A stretch of DNA of 64,000 nucleotides, taken from NCBI RefSeq assembly GCF_021596945.1, contig NZ_CP063779.1, positions 2,578,001 through 2,642,000 of the forward strand, read 5' to 3'. The DNA is from Mongoliitalea daihaiensis (GTDB lineage: Bacteria > Bacteroidota > Bacteroidia > Cytophagales > Cyclobacteriaceae). Both the position numbers and the translations under genes were made by a program. The notes beneath the pieces are model-generated. The model was given only the letters and a program-made list of their open reading frames with translations, did no database searches and was not told the DNA's origin. Below are positions 51,656-60,805 of the stretch, one piece after another (positions within the stretch are counted from its first letter, which is position 1; each line of letters starts with the position of its first letter).

Positions 51656-53062
51656 TCAAGCTGTAACAGCGATTGTTTTTTCTTCCAAAGCCCAGTCATT
51701 CATTCCACCTGCATAGTTGAGGATATTCTCAAACCCCTCTGCCTGTAGTATGGAATAAGCGATGGCCGCTCTACCGCCAGCTTGGCAATGTATGATTACA
51801 GGCTTGTCTTTGGCAATTTTATCCAAATTGTTGTATAATTTACCAAGTACCAAGTTATCAGCTGCTTCAATATGACCTTTCTTGAATTCCGCAGCGCCTC
51901 TTACGTCTACTACCTGTACGCCACCTTCAGCAATTTTTTCTTTCACTGTTTCTTTGGTGATAGGTGTGTAACTGCTCAAATTTCCTGCTTCAAATTCCAT
52001 CAACTGTGCGGGCGTAATGAAACCTGACAAGTTATCCAATCCGATACGCATCAATTTGCGCATGATGTCTTCTACTTGAGCTTCTTCCGCAATTACGATA
52101 AAGCTTTCTTCATAATTCATGTACCAACCCATGTATGTGGAGAATGAATTATTATTAGTGATGCTCAAGGTGCCTTTTAAGTTGGCAGTTGCGTAATCCA
52201 CCCATGGCCTAGTGTCAATAATTTTTAAGCCCTCCGCTTTTATTTGTGCAAACTCCTCTTTGGATAGGTTTTTGATTTTTGGAACCTCCGTTAAAAGCTT
52301 TCTATCGACCTTATTGAGTTTCTTCATCATTGCGAAATACTTTGGCGGCTCTGGTTGATCCGCTAGTAATTCCTGAGTGAAAGCTTGCTTATCATTTAAC
52401 AGTTGAAGGGCCCAGTTTCTAATTTTTTCGTATCCAACAGTAGTAGAAGGAACTGCTCCTAGAGCTTTACCACAAGCTGAACCCGCACCGTGACCTGGCC
52501 ATACTTGAATGTAGTCTCCTAACTTGGCAAATTCATGCAAGGAATCATACATTTGAGCAGCACCGATATCCTGAGTGCCTTTGATACCCGCAGCTTGTTC
52601 CAACAAGTCAGGTCTACCCACGTCACCAACGAATACAAAGTCACCTGTAAATAACATGACTGGTTCAGAAGATGCGGGCTTGTCCGTTAATAAGAAACTT
52701 ACAGACTCTGGCGTGTGACCTGGTGTATGGATTACCTCAAAGGTTAAGTTATTCATTTTTATCACATCACCACCCTTGATTTTAGTATGAGGGAATTCAT
52801 ATTTCCAGTTTTCATCTCCTTCATCGGAAAGGAACATTTCGGCACCTGTTAAGGCAGCCAATTCTCTGGAACCAGAAAGGAAGTCCGCGTGAATGTGTGT
52901 TTCTAAAATATGGGTAATTTTAAGATTGTTGGCCTGAGCAATTTGCAAATAGGTATCCACATCTCTTTTTGGATCGATTACCGCAGCAATGCCGGCAGCT
53001 TGGCATCCAACTACATAACTGGCTTGCGCCAAACTTTTGTCATATACGAGTTCGAAGAACAT
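51656..53062 (-). CDS. Persulfide dioxygenase-rhodanese fusion (MBL fold + two rhodanese domains)
   Basis: A 468-residue protein. Residues 1-about 250 form a metallo-beta-lactamase domain of the ETHE1 type with the iron-binding motif THIHADF, HTPGHTPES and the later GDFVFVGDVGRPDL. Residues about 265-355 are a rhodanese-like domain lacking a catalytic Cys (the loop reads FIVIAEEA). Residues about 370-465 form a second rhodanese domain with the active Cys in VIIHCQAGGRAA. The layout matches CstB-type proteins, which oxidise persulfides and release sulfite or thiosulfate in sulfide detoxification. There is no signal peptide, so it is cytoplasmic. Confidence 0.93.
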   Translation of the reverse strand: MFFELVYDKSLAQASYVVGCQAAGIAAVIDPKRDVDTYLQIAQANNLKITHILETHIHADFLSGSRELAALTGAEMFLSDEGDENWKYEFPHTKIKGGDVIKMNNLTFEVIHTPGHTPESVSFLLTDKPASSEPVMLFTGDFVFVGDVGRPDLLEQAAGIKGTQDIGAAQMYDSLHEFAKLGDYIQVWPGHGAGSACGKALGAVPSTTVGYEKIRNWALQLLNDKQAFTQELLADQPEPPKYFAMMKKLNKVDRKLLTEVPKIKNLSKEEFAQIKAEGLKIIDTRPWVDYATANLKGTLSITNNNSFSTYMGWYMNYEESFIVIAEEAQVEDIMRKLMRIGLDNLSGFITPAQLMEFEAGNLSSYTPITKETVKEKIAEGGVQVVDVRGAAEFKKGHIEAADNLVLGKLYNNLDKIAKDKPVIIHCQAGGRAAIAYSILQAEGFENILNYAGGMNDWALEEKTIAVTA

Positions 53063-53205
53063 AGGTATTTATTTTATGATGTTACTGTTTATTTTCTTTC
53101 AACGTTGTAACCAAACAACATGACAAAAATCAGGATTTTAGCGTTCATTTTTTGTGAGAAAAGTTACTTTCCTAACTTTTCCTCGTGTTCTGAAAGATAT
53201 AATCC

Positions 53206-53213
53206 TATTTTTG
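53206..53213 (+). promoter_or_regulatory. -7 element of the leuS promoter
   Basis: TATTTTTG matches TAnnTTTG and lies 37 bases before the leuS start. A -33 TTG is not visible at the normal spacing. Confidence 0.45.
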
Positions 53214-53250
53214 CAGCCAATAAATTAGGAAATTCTTTACATACACACTC

Positions 53251-56028
53251 ATGGCAGAGTATCTTCATCAGGAAATCGAAAAAAAATGGCAGGCTTACTG
53301 GGAAAAAAACCAAGTATTCAACGCCCAGGTAAATCCTGACAAACCTAAATTTTATTCGTTGGACATGTTCCCGTACCCCTCCGGTGCCGGCTTGCATGTT
53401 GGGCATCCGCTGGGGTATATCGCTTCGGATATCATTACCCGATATAAGCGCCTACAAGGATTCAATGTTCTGCACCCCATGGGCTATGATTCTTTTGGGT
53501 TACCAGCAGAGCAATATGCCATCCAAACAGGCCAACATCCAGCCATTACTACAGATCAAAACATCAAACGCTATGAAGAGCAACTCAAAAATATTGGGTT
53601 TGCCTTCGATTGGGCAAAAGAGGTCCGAACTTCCGATCCTTCCTATTATAAATGGACTCAGTGGATTTTCATGCAGCTATTTAACAGCTATTATGATAAA
53701 AAAGCTGATCGAGCCCAAGCGATCACTTCCTTGATTGCTCATTTTGAGAATCAAGGAAATACAGGTGTAGAGGCTGTCTGTGATGAGGATACACCGTCTT
53801 TTACTGCCGAAGAATGGAAAAATTTCTCCGAGCAGGAGCAGCAAGGTATTTTATTGAAATACAGGCTTACTTTTTTGGCAGAAACCACTGTCAATTGGTG
53901 TGCTGCCTTAGGAACTGTGCTTTCCAATGACGAAGTAAAGGATGGATTCTCCGAGCGGGGAGGGCACCCAGTGGAGAGGAAAAAAATGATGCAGTGGAGC
54001 ATGCGAATTACAGCGTATGCCGAACGACTGCTTCAGGGTTTGGATGCTTTGCAGTGGACCGAACCTATCAAAGAAATGCAACGCAACTGGATTGGCAAAT
54101 CTATTGGTGCAGAGATGGTATTTCAAGTAAAAGGACATGATAAGCAAATAAAAGTATTTACGACACGAATAGATACTATTTATGGAGTAACATACCTCGC
54201 ATTGGCTCCAGAACACGAGTTTGTGACCTCCTTAATCTCAGAAGATCAACGAGCCACTGCAGAAGCGTACGTAGAAGTTGCCAAAAATAGATCAGAACGG
54301 GACCGAATGTCCGATGTAAAAACCATTTCTGGCGCTTTCACAGGATCTTATGCGATCAATCCATTCAATGGAGAGGAGATACAGATTTGGATTGCAGATT
54401 ATGTGTTGGCAGGTTATGGTACAGGTGCGGTGATGGCAGTTCCTGCACATGATGAGCGGGATTATAACTTTGCTAAGCATTTTGGTTTGGAAATCCGCCA
54501 AGTGATAGAAGGGAGTATGGAGAATGGATCATTTCCAGGCAAAGGAGGAATTATCATCAATTCAGACTTCCTCACAGGCTTGGACATGAAAGATGCTATG
54601 ACCAAGGCTATAGAGTTTTTGGAGGAGCGGAAAATAGGTAAAGGTAAAATTCAATACCGTATGCGGGATGCAATTTTTACCCGTCAGCGTTACTGGGGGG
54701 AGCCATTACCCGTATATTTCAAAGATGGGTTACCTTACCTGATCGATGAAAAAGACTTGCCTTTAGTGCTCCCTGAAGTAGATAAATATTTGCCTACTGA
54801 AGATGGTGAACCACCATTGGGTAGGGCTAAGGATTGGGTGTACCAAACCTCGGAAGGCGCATTTCCTTTAGAAAAAAGTACCATGCCAGGATGGGCAGGT
54901 TCAAGTTGGTACTTTTTTCGCTATATGGACCCGGAAAATACGGAAGCATTTGTCAATCCTGAAATTGAAAAATATTGGGGTGCAGTAGATCTATATATCG
55001 GAGGAGCGGAACATGCGACCGGTCACTTATTGTATTCCCGTTTTTGGACCAAGTTTTTGTTTGACAGGGGATATGTATCGATTGAGGAGCCTTTCCAAAA
55101 GATGATCAATCAGGGAATGATTCAAGGTCGTTCTAATTTTGTGTATAGAATCAAAGGGAACAATACATTTGTAAGTCACGGCCTCAAAGATCAACATGAG
55201 AGTGTAGCAATGCATGTGGATGTCAATATCGTACACAATGATGTATTGAATCTGGAGAAGTTTAAAGCTTGGAGACCGGATTTGGCACAGGCAGAATTTA
55301 TCTTGGAGGATGGTAAATACATATGCGGTGCGGAGGTAGAAAAAATGTCCAAATCCAAATACAATGTAGTCAACCCAGATGATATCATCGAGCGTTATGG
55401 AGCAGATACCCTCCGCCTGTACGAAATGTTCTTGGGCCCATTGGAGCAATTCAAACCTTGGAATACCAATGGGATAGATGGGGTTTCGAAGTTTTTGAAA
55501 AAGCTTTGGAAACTGTATCATCATGCGGATGGAACATTTGAAGTGTCCGAGGCAGCGCCAAGCAAAGAAGAATTAAAGACATTGCATAAGACTATCAAGA
55601 AAGCTCAAGAGGATTTAGAGAATTATTCCTTTAATACTTCTGTGGCGTCCTTCATGATCTGTGTCAATGAGCTGACTGCTGCCAAGTGCAATAAACGGGC
55701 AATTTTAGAGCCCTTAGCTATTTTGGTTTCTCCTTATGCACCGCACATTGCCGAAGAGCTTTGGATGTTGTTAGGGCATGAGCAATCCATTATTCATGCA
55801 AGTTTCCCAGAGTTCAAAGAGGAATACTTAGTAGAGAATGCTCATGAGTATCCAGTTTCCATTAATGGAAAAGTGAGAAGTAAACTTTCGCTATCCCTTG
55901 CGCTCTCCAAAGAAGAAATTGAAGAGGTGGCGCTAGCAGATGCTACGGTACAAAAATGGCTAGAGGGAAAAGCTCCTAAAAAAGTCATTGTAGTTCCGGG
56001 AAAGATCATCAATATCGTGATTGGCTGA
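53251..56028 (+). CDS. leuS: Leucyl-tRNA synthetase
   Basis: A 925-residue class I synthetase. The HIGH-type motif is in [20 protein letters not shown] and the KMSKS motif in [18 protein letters not shown]. The CP1 editing domain (about 220-420) carries the Thr-rich [20 protein letters not shown] and [35 protein letters not shown] is the leucine-specific region. It charges tRNA-Leu. The length fits bacterial LeuRS with an insertion typical of Bacteroidota in the CP core. A strong terminator follows the stop. Confidence 0.98.
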   Translation: MAEYLHQEIEKKWQAYWEKNQVFNAQVNPDKPKFYSLDMFPYPSGAGLHVGHPLGYIASDIITRYKRLQGFNVLHPMGYDSFGLPAEQYAIQTGQHPAITTDQNIKRYEEQLKNIGFAFDWAKEVRTSDPSYYKWTQWIFMQLFNSYYDKKADRAQAITSLIAHFENQGNTGVEAVCDEDTPSFTAEEWKNFSEQEQQGILLKYRLTFLAETTVNWCAALGTVLSNDEVKDGFSERGGHPVERKKMMQWSMRITAYAERLLQGLDALQWTEPIKEMQRNWIGKSIGAEMVFQVKGHDKQIKVFTTRIDTIYGVTYLALAPEHEFVTSLISEDQRATAEAYVEVAKNRSERDRMSDVKTISGAFTGSYAINPFNGEEIQIWIADYVLAGYGTGAVMAVPAHDERDYNFAKHFGLEIRQVIEGSMENGSFPGKGGIIINSDFLTGLDMKDAMTKAIEFLEERKIGKGKIQYRMRDAIFTRQRYWGEPLPVYFKDGLPYLIDEKDLPLVLPEVDKYLPTEDGEPPLGRAKDWVYQTSEGAFPLEKSTMPGWAGSSWYFFRYMDPENTEAFVNPEIEKYWGAVDLYIGGAEHATGHLLYSRFWTKFLFDRGYVSIEEPFQKMINQGMIQGRSNFVYRIKGNNTFVSHGLKDQHESVAMHVDVNIVHNDVLNLEKFKAWRPDLAQAEFILEDGKYICGAEVEKMSKSKYNVVNPDDIIERYGADTLRLYEMFLGPLEQFKPWNTNGIDGVSKFLKKLWKLYHHADGTFEVSEAAPSKEELKTLHKTIKKAQEDLENYSFNTSVASFMICVNELTAAKCNKRAILEPLAILVSPYAPHIAEELWMLLGHEQSIIHASFPEFKEEYLVENAHEYPVSINGKVRSKLSLSLALSKEEIEEVALADATVQKWLEGKAPKKVIVVPGKIINIVIG

Positions 56029-56057
56029 TAGGTAATTTGATCGACTCGCTAACCAAT

Positions 56058-56090
56058 AGAAAGACTTCCAATAAGCATGGAAGTCTTTCT
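56058..56090 (+). terminator. Intrinsic terminator after leuS
   Basis: A perfect 13-base stem (AGAAAGACTTCCA at 56058-56070; TGGAAGTCTTTCT at 56078-56090) with a 7-base loop, 30 bases after the leuS stop. Confidence 0.85.
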
Positions 56091-56256
56091 GCTTTATACT
56101 AGTGATGTGGTTGTCGATATCCCTTTCCATCCGCCCATGCTGCTTACAATGAGCAGTGAGTTCATCTATCCCAATAACCTCCCAAAGCCTGAAGGGCTTT
56201 AATATTGAATAACCCCGGGTAAGGTGCTACTTAAATTCGCTTATCGACTGTCATCT

Positions 56257-56406
56257 TCAAGCGCCACAACGCGGGGTGTAGGTTTCCACCGAGAATCCAG
56301 AGGCTCGAACAATGATTGCCTTCGAGCTAAACACTCCTCCCGAGACGATACGATCCAAATTTTCTTTTAATGACCAATCTCTAATTATTTGAATTTGATT
56401 TTTCAT
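56257..56406 (-). CDS. Candidate 49-residue ORF in a decayed region (doubtful)
   Basis: Found by hand on the minus strand: MKNQIQIIRDWSLKEN... ending with SVETYTPRCGA and TGA. I do not recognise it. Frames downstream of its stop continue with coding-like content (for example PFRLWEVIGIDELTAHC) after a TAG, so this may be a fragment of a larger dead gene instead of a real small protein. Confidence 0.22.
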   Translation of the reverse strand: MKNQIQIIRDWSLKENLDRIVSGGVFSSKAIIVRASGFSVETYTPRCGA

Positions 56407-56469
56407 GGTGGTTTTATAATCCTTTAAAGGAATTGTTCGCAGGACGCTAAAAACGAATCGTATTATTTA

Positions 56470-56501
56470 CCGTGAAACAAGTCTTTTCTCTTGTTTCACG
56501 G
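56470..56501. other. Perfect 12-base hairpin
   Basis: CCGTGAAACAAG (56470-56481) and CTTGTTTCACGG (56490-56501) pair perfectly around the 8-base loop TCTTTTCT. No T-run follows on either side, so it is not a standard terminator. Its role is unknown. Confidence 0.75.
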
Positions 56502-56789
56502 CTCTACAGCCATCGATGGTATCAACGCAGTAATTCCAAACCAGACGGTATGAAAGTATCAGAAAGACCTTGTGTAAATGCTGAGAAGGTCAAAATCAAT
56601 TTAAAAACTTCATTTAAAACCCATTTAGGCTGGTTTTATAAACCTCTGTTGAGTTTTTGAGCAATAGATTTTTGCTTTTTGATGTAGTATTGATGTAGCA
56701 ATACATTAGTCCCTTTATCTATTTATTGTTTGTTTTGTTAATTGCATTTTGGATTTATCAATCACCAATTCAATAGACCCAGACTCTGT

Positions 56790-57149
56790 ATGATCAAACC
56801 TCAAACCTACTCGGTTAAAAACGCCCCTATTTTAGCAATTGGGTTTTTTTTAGTTGGATTTATATGCTTTTTTATTTTTTCTACTGGTCCAATCATAGGG
56901 GTGTCATTTTCTGAATTATTTTCTATCACAATAAATGAAGCTGCAATTTTATTTGTGGGTTTTATCAATTCCTTGGTGAGTGATTCTTTTCAGCAGATTT
57001 TCTCTTGGGACCTAGATGCCTTCGGAAGCATCTTTTTTAGTAATGGATTATTTGCGGTATCAGGTATGATTTTCATTATATTGGTAATTCCAGAAACCAA
57101 CAAAAAATCGCTGGAAGCATTGAAAGAAATTTTGATTAAAAGTAAATAA
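56790..57149 (+). pseudogene. Truncated MFS sugar-porter (C-terminal quarter)
   Basis: About 119 residues from ATG 56790; the frame is open from 56742. The sequence matches the last third or quarter of sugar porters: the FSTGPIIGVSFSELFS segment corresponds to the usual GPxxWxxxSEIFP before TM11. The end, VSGMIFIILVIPETNKKSLEALKEI, corresponds to the family's C-terminal PETKGxSLEE signature. The first eight or so helices are missing and no upstream fragment is visible in the decayed gap. It probably cannot transport. It lies 7 bases before a large carbohydrate-enzyme gene, so the pair may once have been a sugar-uptake operon. Confidence 0.7.
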
Positions 57150-57156
57150 AATAAAG

Positions 57157-60100
57157 ATGATGTTGAAAATCGGAGATTCATCACTGAATTTTTCAGAACA
57201 GCAAGTTAGTGGATCGTTTGTCCAAAAACAGGGAACCCTCTACTATAAAGTTGGTCATGTGGACCAAATGGCACCTTTCTTCATGTCTATTGTTAGTCAT
57301 GACGAGCATTGGATGTTTATAGGCTCCAATGGTGCCCTTACTGCTGGTAGAAAAAATGAGGAACATGCCTTATTCCCTTACCATACAGACGATAAGATTT
57401 TAGATGCAGCTGGAAAAGTCGGGTCAAGTACCTTGATCCGAGTTCATATGGCTGATGGAGTCAAATTATGGAAGCCATTTTCCAAAGAGTATGCAGGTCT
57501 GTATCGATTGGAACAAAATTTATACAAAAGTCATTGGGGAAATGAGGTGATATTTGAGGAAATCAATCTTGATTTAGGAATCAGTTTCACCTATGCTTGG
57601 CAATTCTCTTCCAAGTTTGGCTTTGTTAAAAAAAGCAAAATCGAAAATCTTACAGAGCAAAACCTCCAATTGGAAGTTCTTGACTTGGTTCAGGATTTAA
57701 TGCCAAATGGTATTTCATCTGGCCTGCAACAGCAGCGCAGCAATTTGGGAAATGCTTACAAACGGAATGAATTGCATGAGGCTTCTGGATTGGGAATTTT
57801 TGCTTTAAGTTCTTTGATTGTAGATCGAGCAGAGCCGAGTGAGGCATTAAAAGCGACCATCGCCTGGCATGTTGGTATACAAGCGGAAGAAGTTCTTTTA
57901 TCTTCTTTACAAGTAGCAGCTTTTGCGAAAGGTGCGGAAGTACATACAGAGCGGGATATTAAAGGTACATCAGGATCTTATGGTATTAAGACTAGTATAA
58001 ACTTAGCACCTGATGCAAATAAGGAATGGTATTTTTGTTTGGATATTGATCAATCTCCGGCTCAGGTAAATGACCGTATCCAAGTGCTCTCAAGTGCTCC
58101 GAAGGAAATTTTAGATGCTTTATTGGAGGATTTGCAGGCCGGAAGTAGACAGCTACAAAAAATCGTAGCCAAAGCTGATGGATTACAGGTTACTGCTGAT
58201 CAGGCCTCCGTGAGTAGACATTATTCTAACGTCCTCTTCAATGTCATGCGTGGAGGGATTTTTGAGGATGATTACTCAATAGATAAGCAAGACTTTTTGC
58301 ATTACATTCATGAGATTAACCGCCCTTTATTGGAGATTCACGCTTCATTTTTTGATGGGTTGAAAAAAAATGAAAGCTATGCAAGCTTGATCACTCAAGC
58401 AAAAGCAACAGGTTCTTCTGACTTAATCAGGGTGTGTACCGAATATCTTCCCTTAAGTTTTAGCCGTAGACATGGTGATCCAAGCAGGCCATGGAATAAA
58501 TTCAGCATTGATCTAAAAAATCCTGATGGATCCAAGAGAAGGGCCTATGCGGGTAATTGGAGAGATATTTTCCAAAACTGGGAAGCTTTGGCTGTATCGT
58601 ATCCTCAGTTTTTAGAGGGTATGATTTGGAAATTTTTAAATGCCTCTACCATGGATGGCTATAATCCCTACCGTATTTCCCGGAGTGGAGTTGACTGGGA
58701 GGTTATCGAGCCAGATGACCCATGGTCTTACATCGGCTATTGGGGAGATCACCAGTTGATTTACCTTCTCAAATTATTAGAACTCGCGCAAAAGCATCAG
58801 GTACTTTCTGTTAAGGAGTTAGCAGCTAAGGACTGGTTTGTATTTGCTAACGTTCCTTACAAGATTCGCTCATTTGACGACATCGTAAAAGACTCTCAAG
58901 ATACAGTGATTTTTGACGATGTTATGGAACATCGTATTCGCCAGCGCTTTGCCGTCATCGGCGGGGATGGAAAGTTGGTTCCAACTAAAAGTGGAGCTAT
59001 TCTCAAGAGTAGTTTTATGGAAAAGCTTTGGATTCCTTGGTTGACCAAACTGGGTAATTTAGTGCCAGATGCCGGTATTTGGATGAATACACAGCGTCCA
59101 GAATGGAATGATGCAAACAATGCTCTGGTAGGAAATGGAACTTCTATGGTGACGCTTTACTACATGTATCGTTTCACTAAATTCATGGAAAAGTGGATAC
59201 AGGAAGAGCTTCAGGAAGACGTACAATTCCATAAAGAAGTTCATACTTGGATGCTGGGAATGTATGAAGTACTACAGTCGTTTGAGGAGAAGCTTCATAA
59301 AGGATTTGACGCCCAGACACGCTATAATTTTGTGAAGGATTTGGGTCTATTATCCGAGCAATACCGTGAAAATGTGTATTCCGGGTTTTCGGAAAGTAAG
59401 AAAACTGTTTCTGTTAAGAGTTTGCTCGACCTGTTGTCCATCACTAAAAAATACTTACAAAAATCCATTGAGCACAATAAGCGATCTGATGGTTTGTATC
59501 ATGCGTATAACCTGATCGAGTTCAAAGGGGAAGCTATTGAAATAGATTACCTCTATGAAATGCTGGAAGGACAGGTCGCGATTCTTTCTTCCGGTTTCTT
59601 GAGCCCTGCTGAATCGGTGGATTTGCTTGAAAAAATGAAGGTCAGCTCAATTTATAGAGAAGATCAGTACAGCTATTTGCTCTATCCTAATCGTACCTTG
59701 GCTGGTTTCTTGGAAAAAAGTAAAGTTCCTTTGACAAGTGTCAAGGAAAACTCCTTGCTTTCAGAAATGCTTCGCAAAGGAGATCAACGAATAATCGAAC
59801 AGGATTCCCAAGGGAATTGCTTCTTCAACAGTGACTTCAATAATGTAAAAACGCTTCGTACAATTTATGAGCAGGTCAAGCGGGATTATGAAGTCTTGGA
59901 TGAAAAGGTATTTGACGAAATCGAAGTGCTCTACGAGCGTGTGTTCAATCATAAAGCTTTCACGGGAAGGTCTGGGACATTTTTTGCTTTTGAGGGATTG
60001 GGCAGCATTTACTGGCACATGGTTTCCAAATTATTGCTGGCGGTAGGTGAAATTTTATCTGAGGATACTCCCATGGAAGAAAATGTTCGCGGGAAACTCA

Positions 60101-60597
60101 TTGATAATTATTATGAAATCCGTGCGGGCATTGGAATCAATAAAACGCCAACGGTCTATGGTGCTATTCCAACAGACCCTTACAGTCACACCCCTGCTCA
60201 CAGAGGTGCACAGCAGCCAGGCATGACAGGCCAAGTGAAAGAGGATGTGCTAAATCGCTGGGCTGAATTAGGCATTCAGGTAGTGGATGGATGCATACAG
60301 TTAAATCCAACCTTTTTGGCTACACATGAATGGCTCAAAGAAGCTAAAGAGTTTTTATACTTGGATTTGACTGGCGATTTCAAAAAGTTAGCGTTGGAGA
60401 AAGACTCCCTTGGGTTTACCTATTGCCAAGTGCCCGTAAAGTATGTGAAGGGTTCGAAAAGCTTGGTACAAGTCATTGGTGAAAACTCTTTGATTTTGGA
60501 AAAGATAGAAGGGAATAGGCTTTCCCGAGAGATGTCATTGGAAATCTTCAATCGGACAGGAAAAGTTAAACTACTGTATTTCACAGTGTCAAAATAA
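57157..60597 (+). CDS. Large (alpha/alpha)6-type carbohydrate-active protein (GH94/phosphorylase-like)
   Basis: A 1146-residue protein without a signal peptide. An N-terminal beta-sandwich region (about 1-330, YKVGHVDQMAPFFMSIVSHDEHWMFIGSNGALTAGR) is followed by a large helical region. That region contains WSYIGYWGDHQLIYLLKLLE, AGIWMNTQRPEWNDANNALVGNG and TPVYGAIPTDPYSHTP, patterns of (alpha/alpha)6-barrel sugar enzymes related to cellobiose-phosphorylase-like proteins. I cannot assign a reaction. Acidic catalytic candidates are the Asp in GYWGDHQ and the Glu/Asp in RPEWNDANN. It follows the truncated sugar porter by 7 bases. Confidence 0.65.
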   Translation: MMLKIGDSSLNFSEQQVSGSFVQKQGTLYYKVGHVDQMAPFFMSIVSHDEHWMFIGSNGALTAGRKNEEHALFPYHTDDKILDAAGKVGSSTLIRVHMADGVKLWKPFSKEYAGLYRLEQNLYKSHWGNEVIFEEINLDLGISFTYAWQFSSKFGFVKKSKIENLTEQNLQLEVLDLVQDLMPNGISSGLQQQRSNLGNAYKRNELHEASGLGIFALSSLIVDRAEPSEALKATIAWHVGIQAEEVLLSSLQVAAFAKGAEVHTERDIKGTSGSYGIKTSINLAPDANKEWYFCLDIDQSPAQVNDRIQVLSSAPKEILDALLEDLQAGSRQLQKIVAKADGLQVTADQASVSRHYSNVLFNVMRGGIFEDDYSIDKQDFLHYIHEINRPLLEIHASFFDGLKKNESYASLITQAKATGSSDLIRVCTEYLPLSFSRRHGDPSRPWNKFSIDLKNPDGSKRRAYAGNWRDIFQNWEALAVSYPQFLEGMIWKFLNASTMDGYNPYRISRSGVDWEVIEPDDPWSYIGYWGDHQLIYLLKLLELAQKHQVLSVKELAAKDWFVFANVPYKIRSFDDIVKDSQDTVIFDDVMEHRIRQRFAVIGGDGKLVPTKSGAILKSSFMEKLWIPWLTKLGNLVPDAGIWMNTQRPEWNDANNALVGNGTSMVTLYYMYRFTKFMEKWIQEELQEDVQFHKEVHTWMLGMYEVLQSFEEKLHKGFDAQTRYNFVKDLGLLSEQYRENVYSGFSESKKTVSVKSLLDLLSITKKYLQKSIEHNKRSDGLYHAYNLIEFKGEAIEIDYLYEMLEGQVAILSSGFLSPAESVDLLEKMKVSSIYREDQYSYLLYPNRTLAGFLEKSKVPLTSVKENSLLSEMLRKGDQRIIEQDSQGNCFFNSDFNNVKTLRTIYEQVKRDYEVLDEKVFDEIEVLYERVFNHKAFTGRSGTFFAFEGLGSIYWHMVSKLLLAVGEILSEDTPMEENVRGKLIDNYYEIRAGIGINKTPTVYGAIPTDPYSHTPAHRGAQQPGMTGQVKEDVLNRWAELGIQVVDGCIQLNPTFLATHEWLKEAKEFLYLDLTGDFKKLALEKDSLGFTYCQVPVKYVKGSKSLVQVIGENSLILEKIEGNRLSREMSLEIFNRTGKVKLLYFTVSK

Positions 60598-60624
60598 TGT
60601 TTGGGTTTATTTAAGTATACAAAG

Positions 60625-60651
60625 GCCATCTCTCTGAGGTGGCTTTTTTTT
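60625..60651 (+). terminator. Intrinsic terminator after the large carbohydrate enzyme gene
   Basis: GCCATC (60625-60630) pairs with GGTGGC (60638-60643), including one G-U pair, followed by eight T residues. It begins 28 bases after the stop. Confidence 0.72.
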
Positions 60652-60690
60652 AATCATGAGCCCGATGGTCAAGTTTTAGATTCAATCGTT

Positions 60691-60698
60691 TACTTTTG
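60691..60698 (+). promoter_or_regulatory. -7 element of the S9 peptidase promoter
   Basis: TACTTTTG matches TAnnTTTG. It precedes both possible starts of the peptidase (GTG 60740 and ATG 60806). No -33 TTG is evident. Confidence 0.45.
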
Positions 60699-60805
60699 CA
60701 AGTATCCCACGTCATTGGGTTCGGAACTTACCGTTTTCCGTGGATGAATTGCAACAACAGCTTTTTTTAGCTGTTTATAGACTCAATAAAACCGATAAAA
60801 GTTAC

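Larger units (their letters stand above)
56091..56741. other. Decayed intergenic region with structured elements
   Basis: About 650 bases without a convincing gene. It includes a GC-richer stretch (56100-56340), with the phrase CTGAAGGGCTTTAATATTGA (56190-56209) and CCCCGGG. It also includes a minus-strand 49-codon frame (56257-56406), a perfect 12-base hairpin (56470-56501) and a CCATCGATGG palindrome (56511-56520). The base composition differs from the surrounding AT-rich gaps. It may be the remains of a mobile element. Confidence 0.45.

Noticed and set aside
53908-54216. Minus-strand open frame of 102 codons inside leuS
   Set aside because: It lies entirely within a clear leuS coding region and has no recognisable features; a shadow frame.
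55027-55524. Minus-strand open frame of 165 codons inside leuS
   Set aside because: Long but fully antisense to conserved leuS sequence including the KMSKS region; no family resemblance.
56518-56533. TGGTATCAACGCAG resembles a common cDNA-library adaptor sequence
   Set aside because: Only 14 bases match and the flanks (ATCGA before, TAATTCC after) differ from the adaptor, so contamination is not supported; coincidence is likelier.
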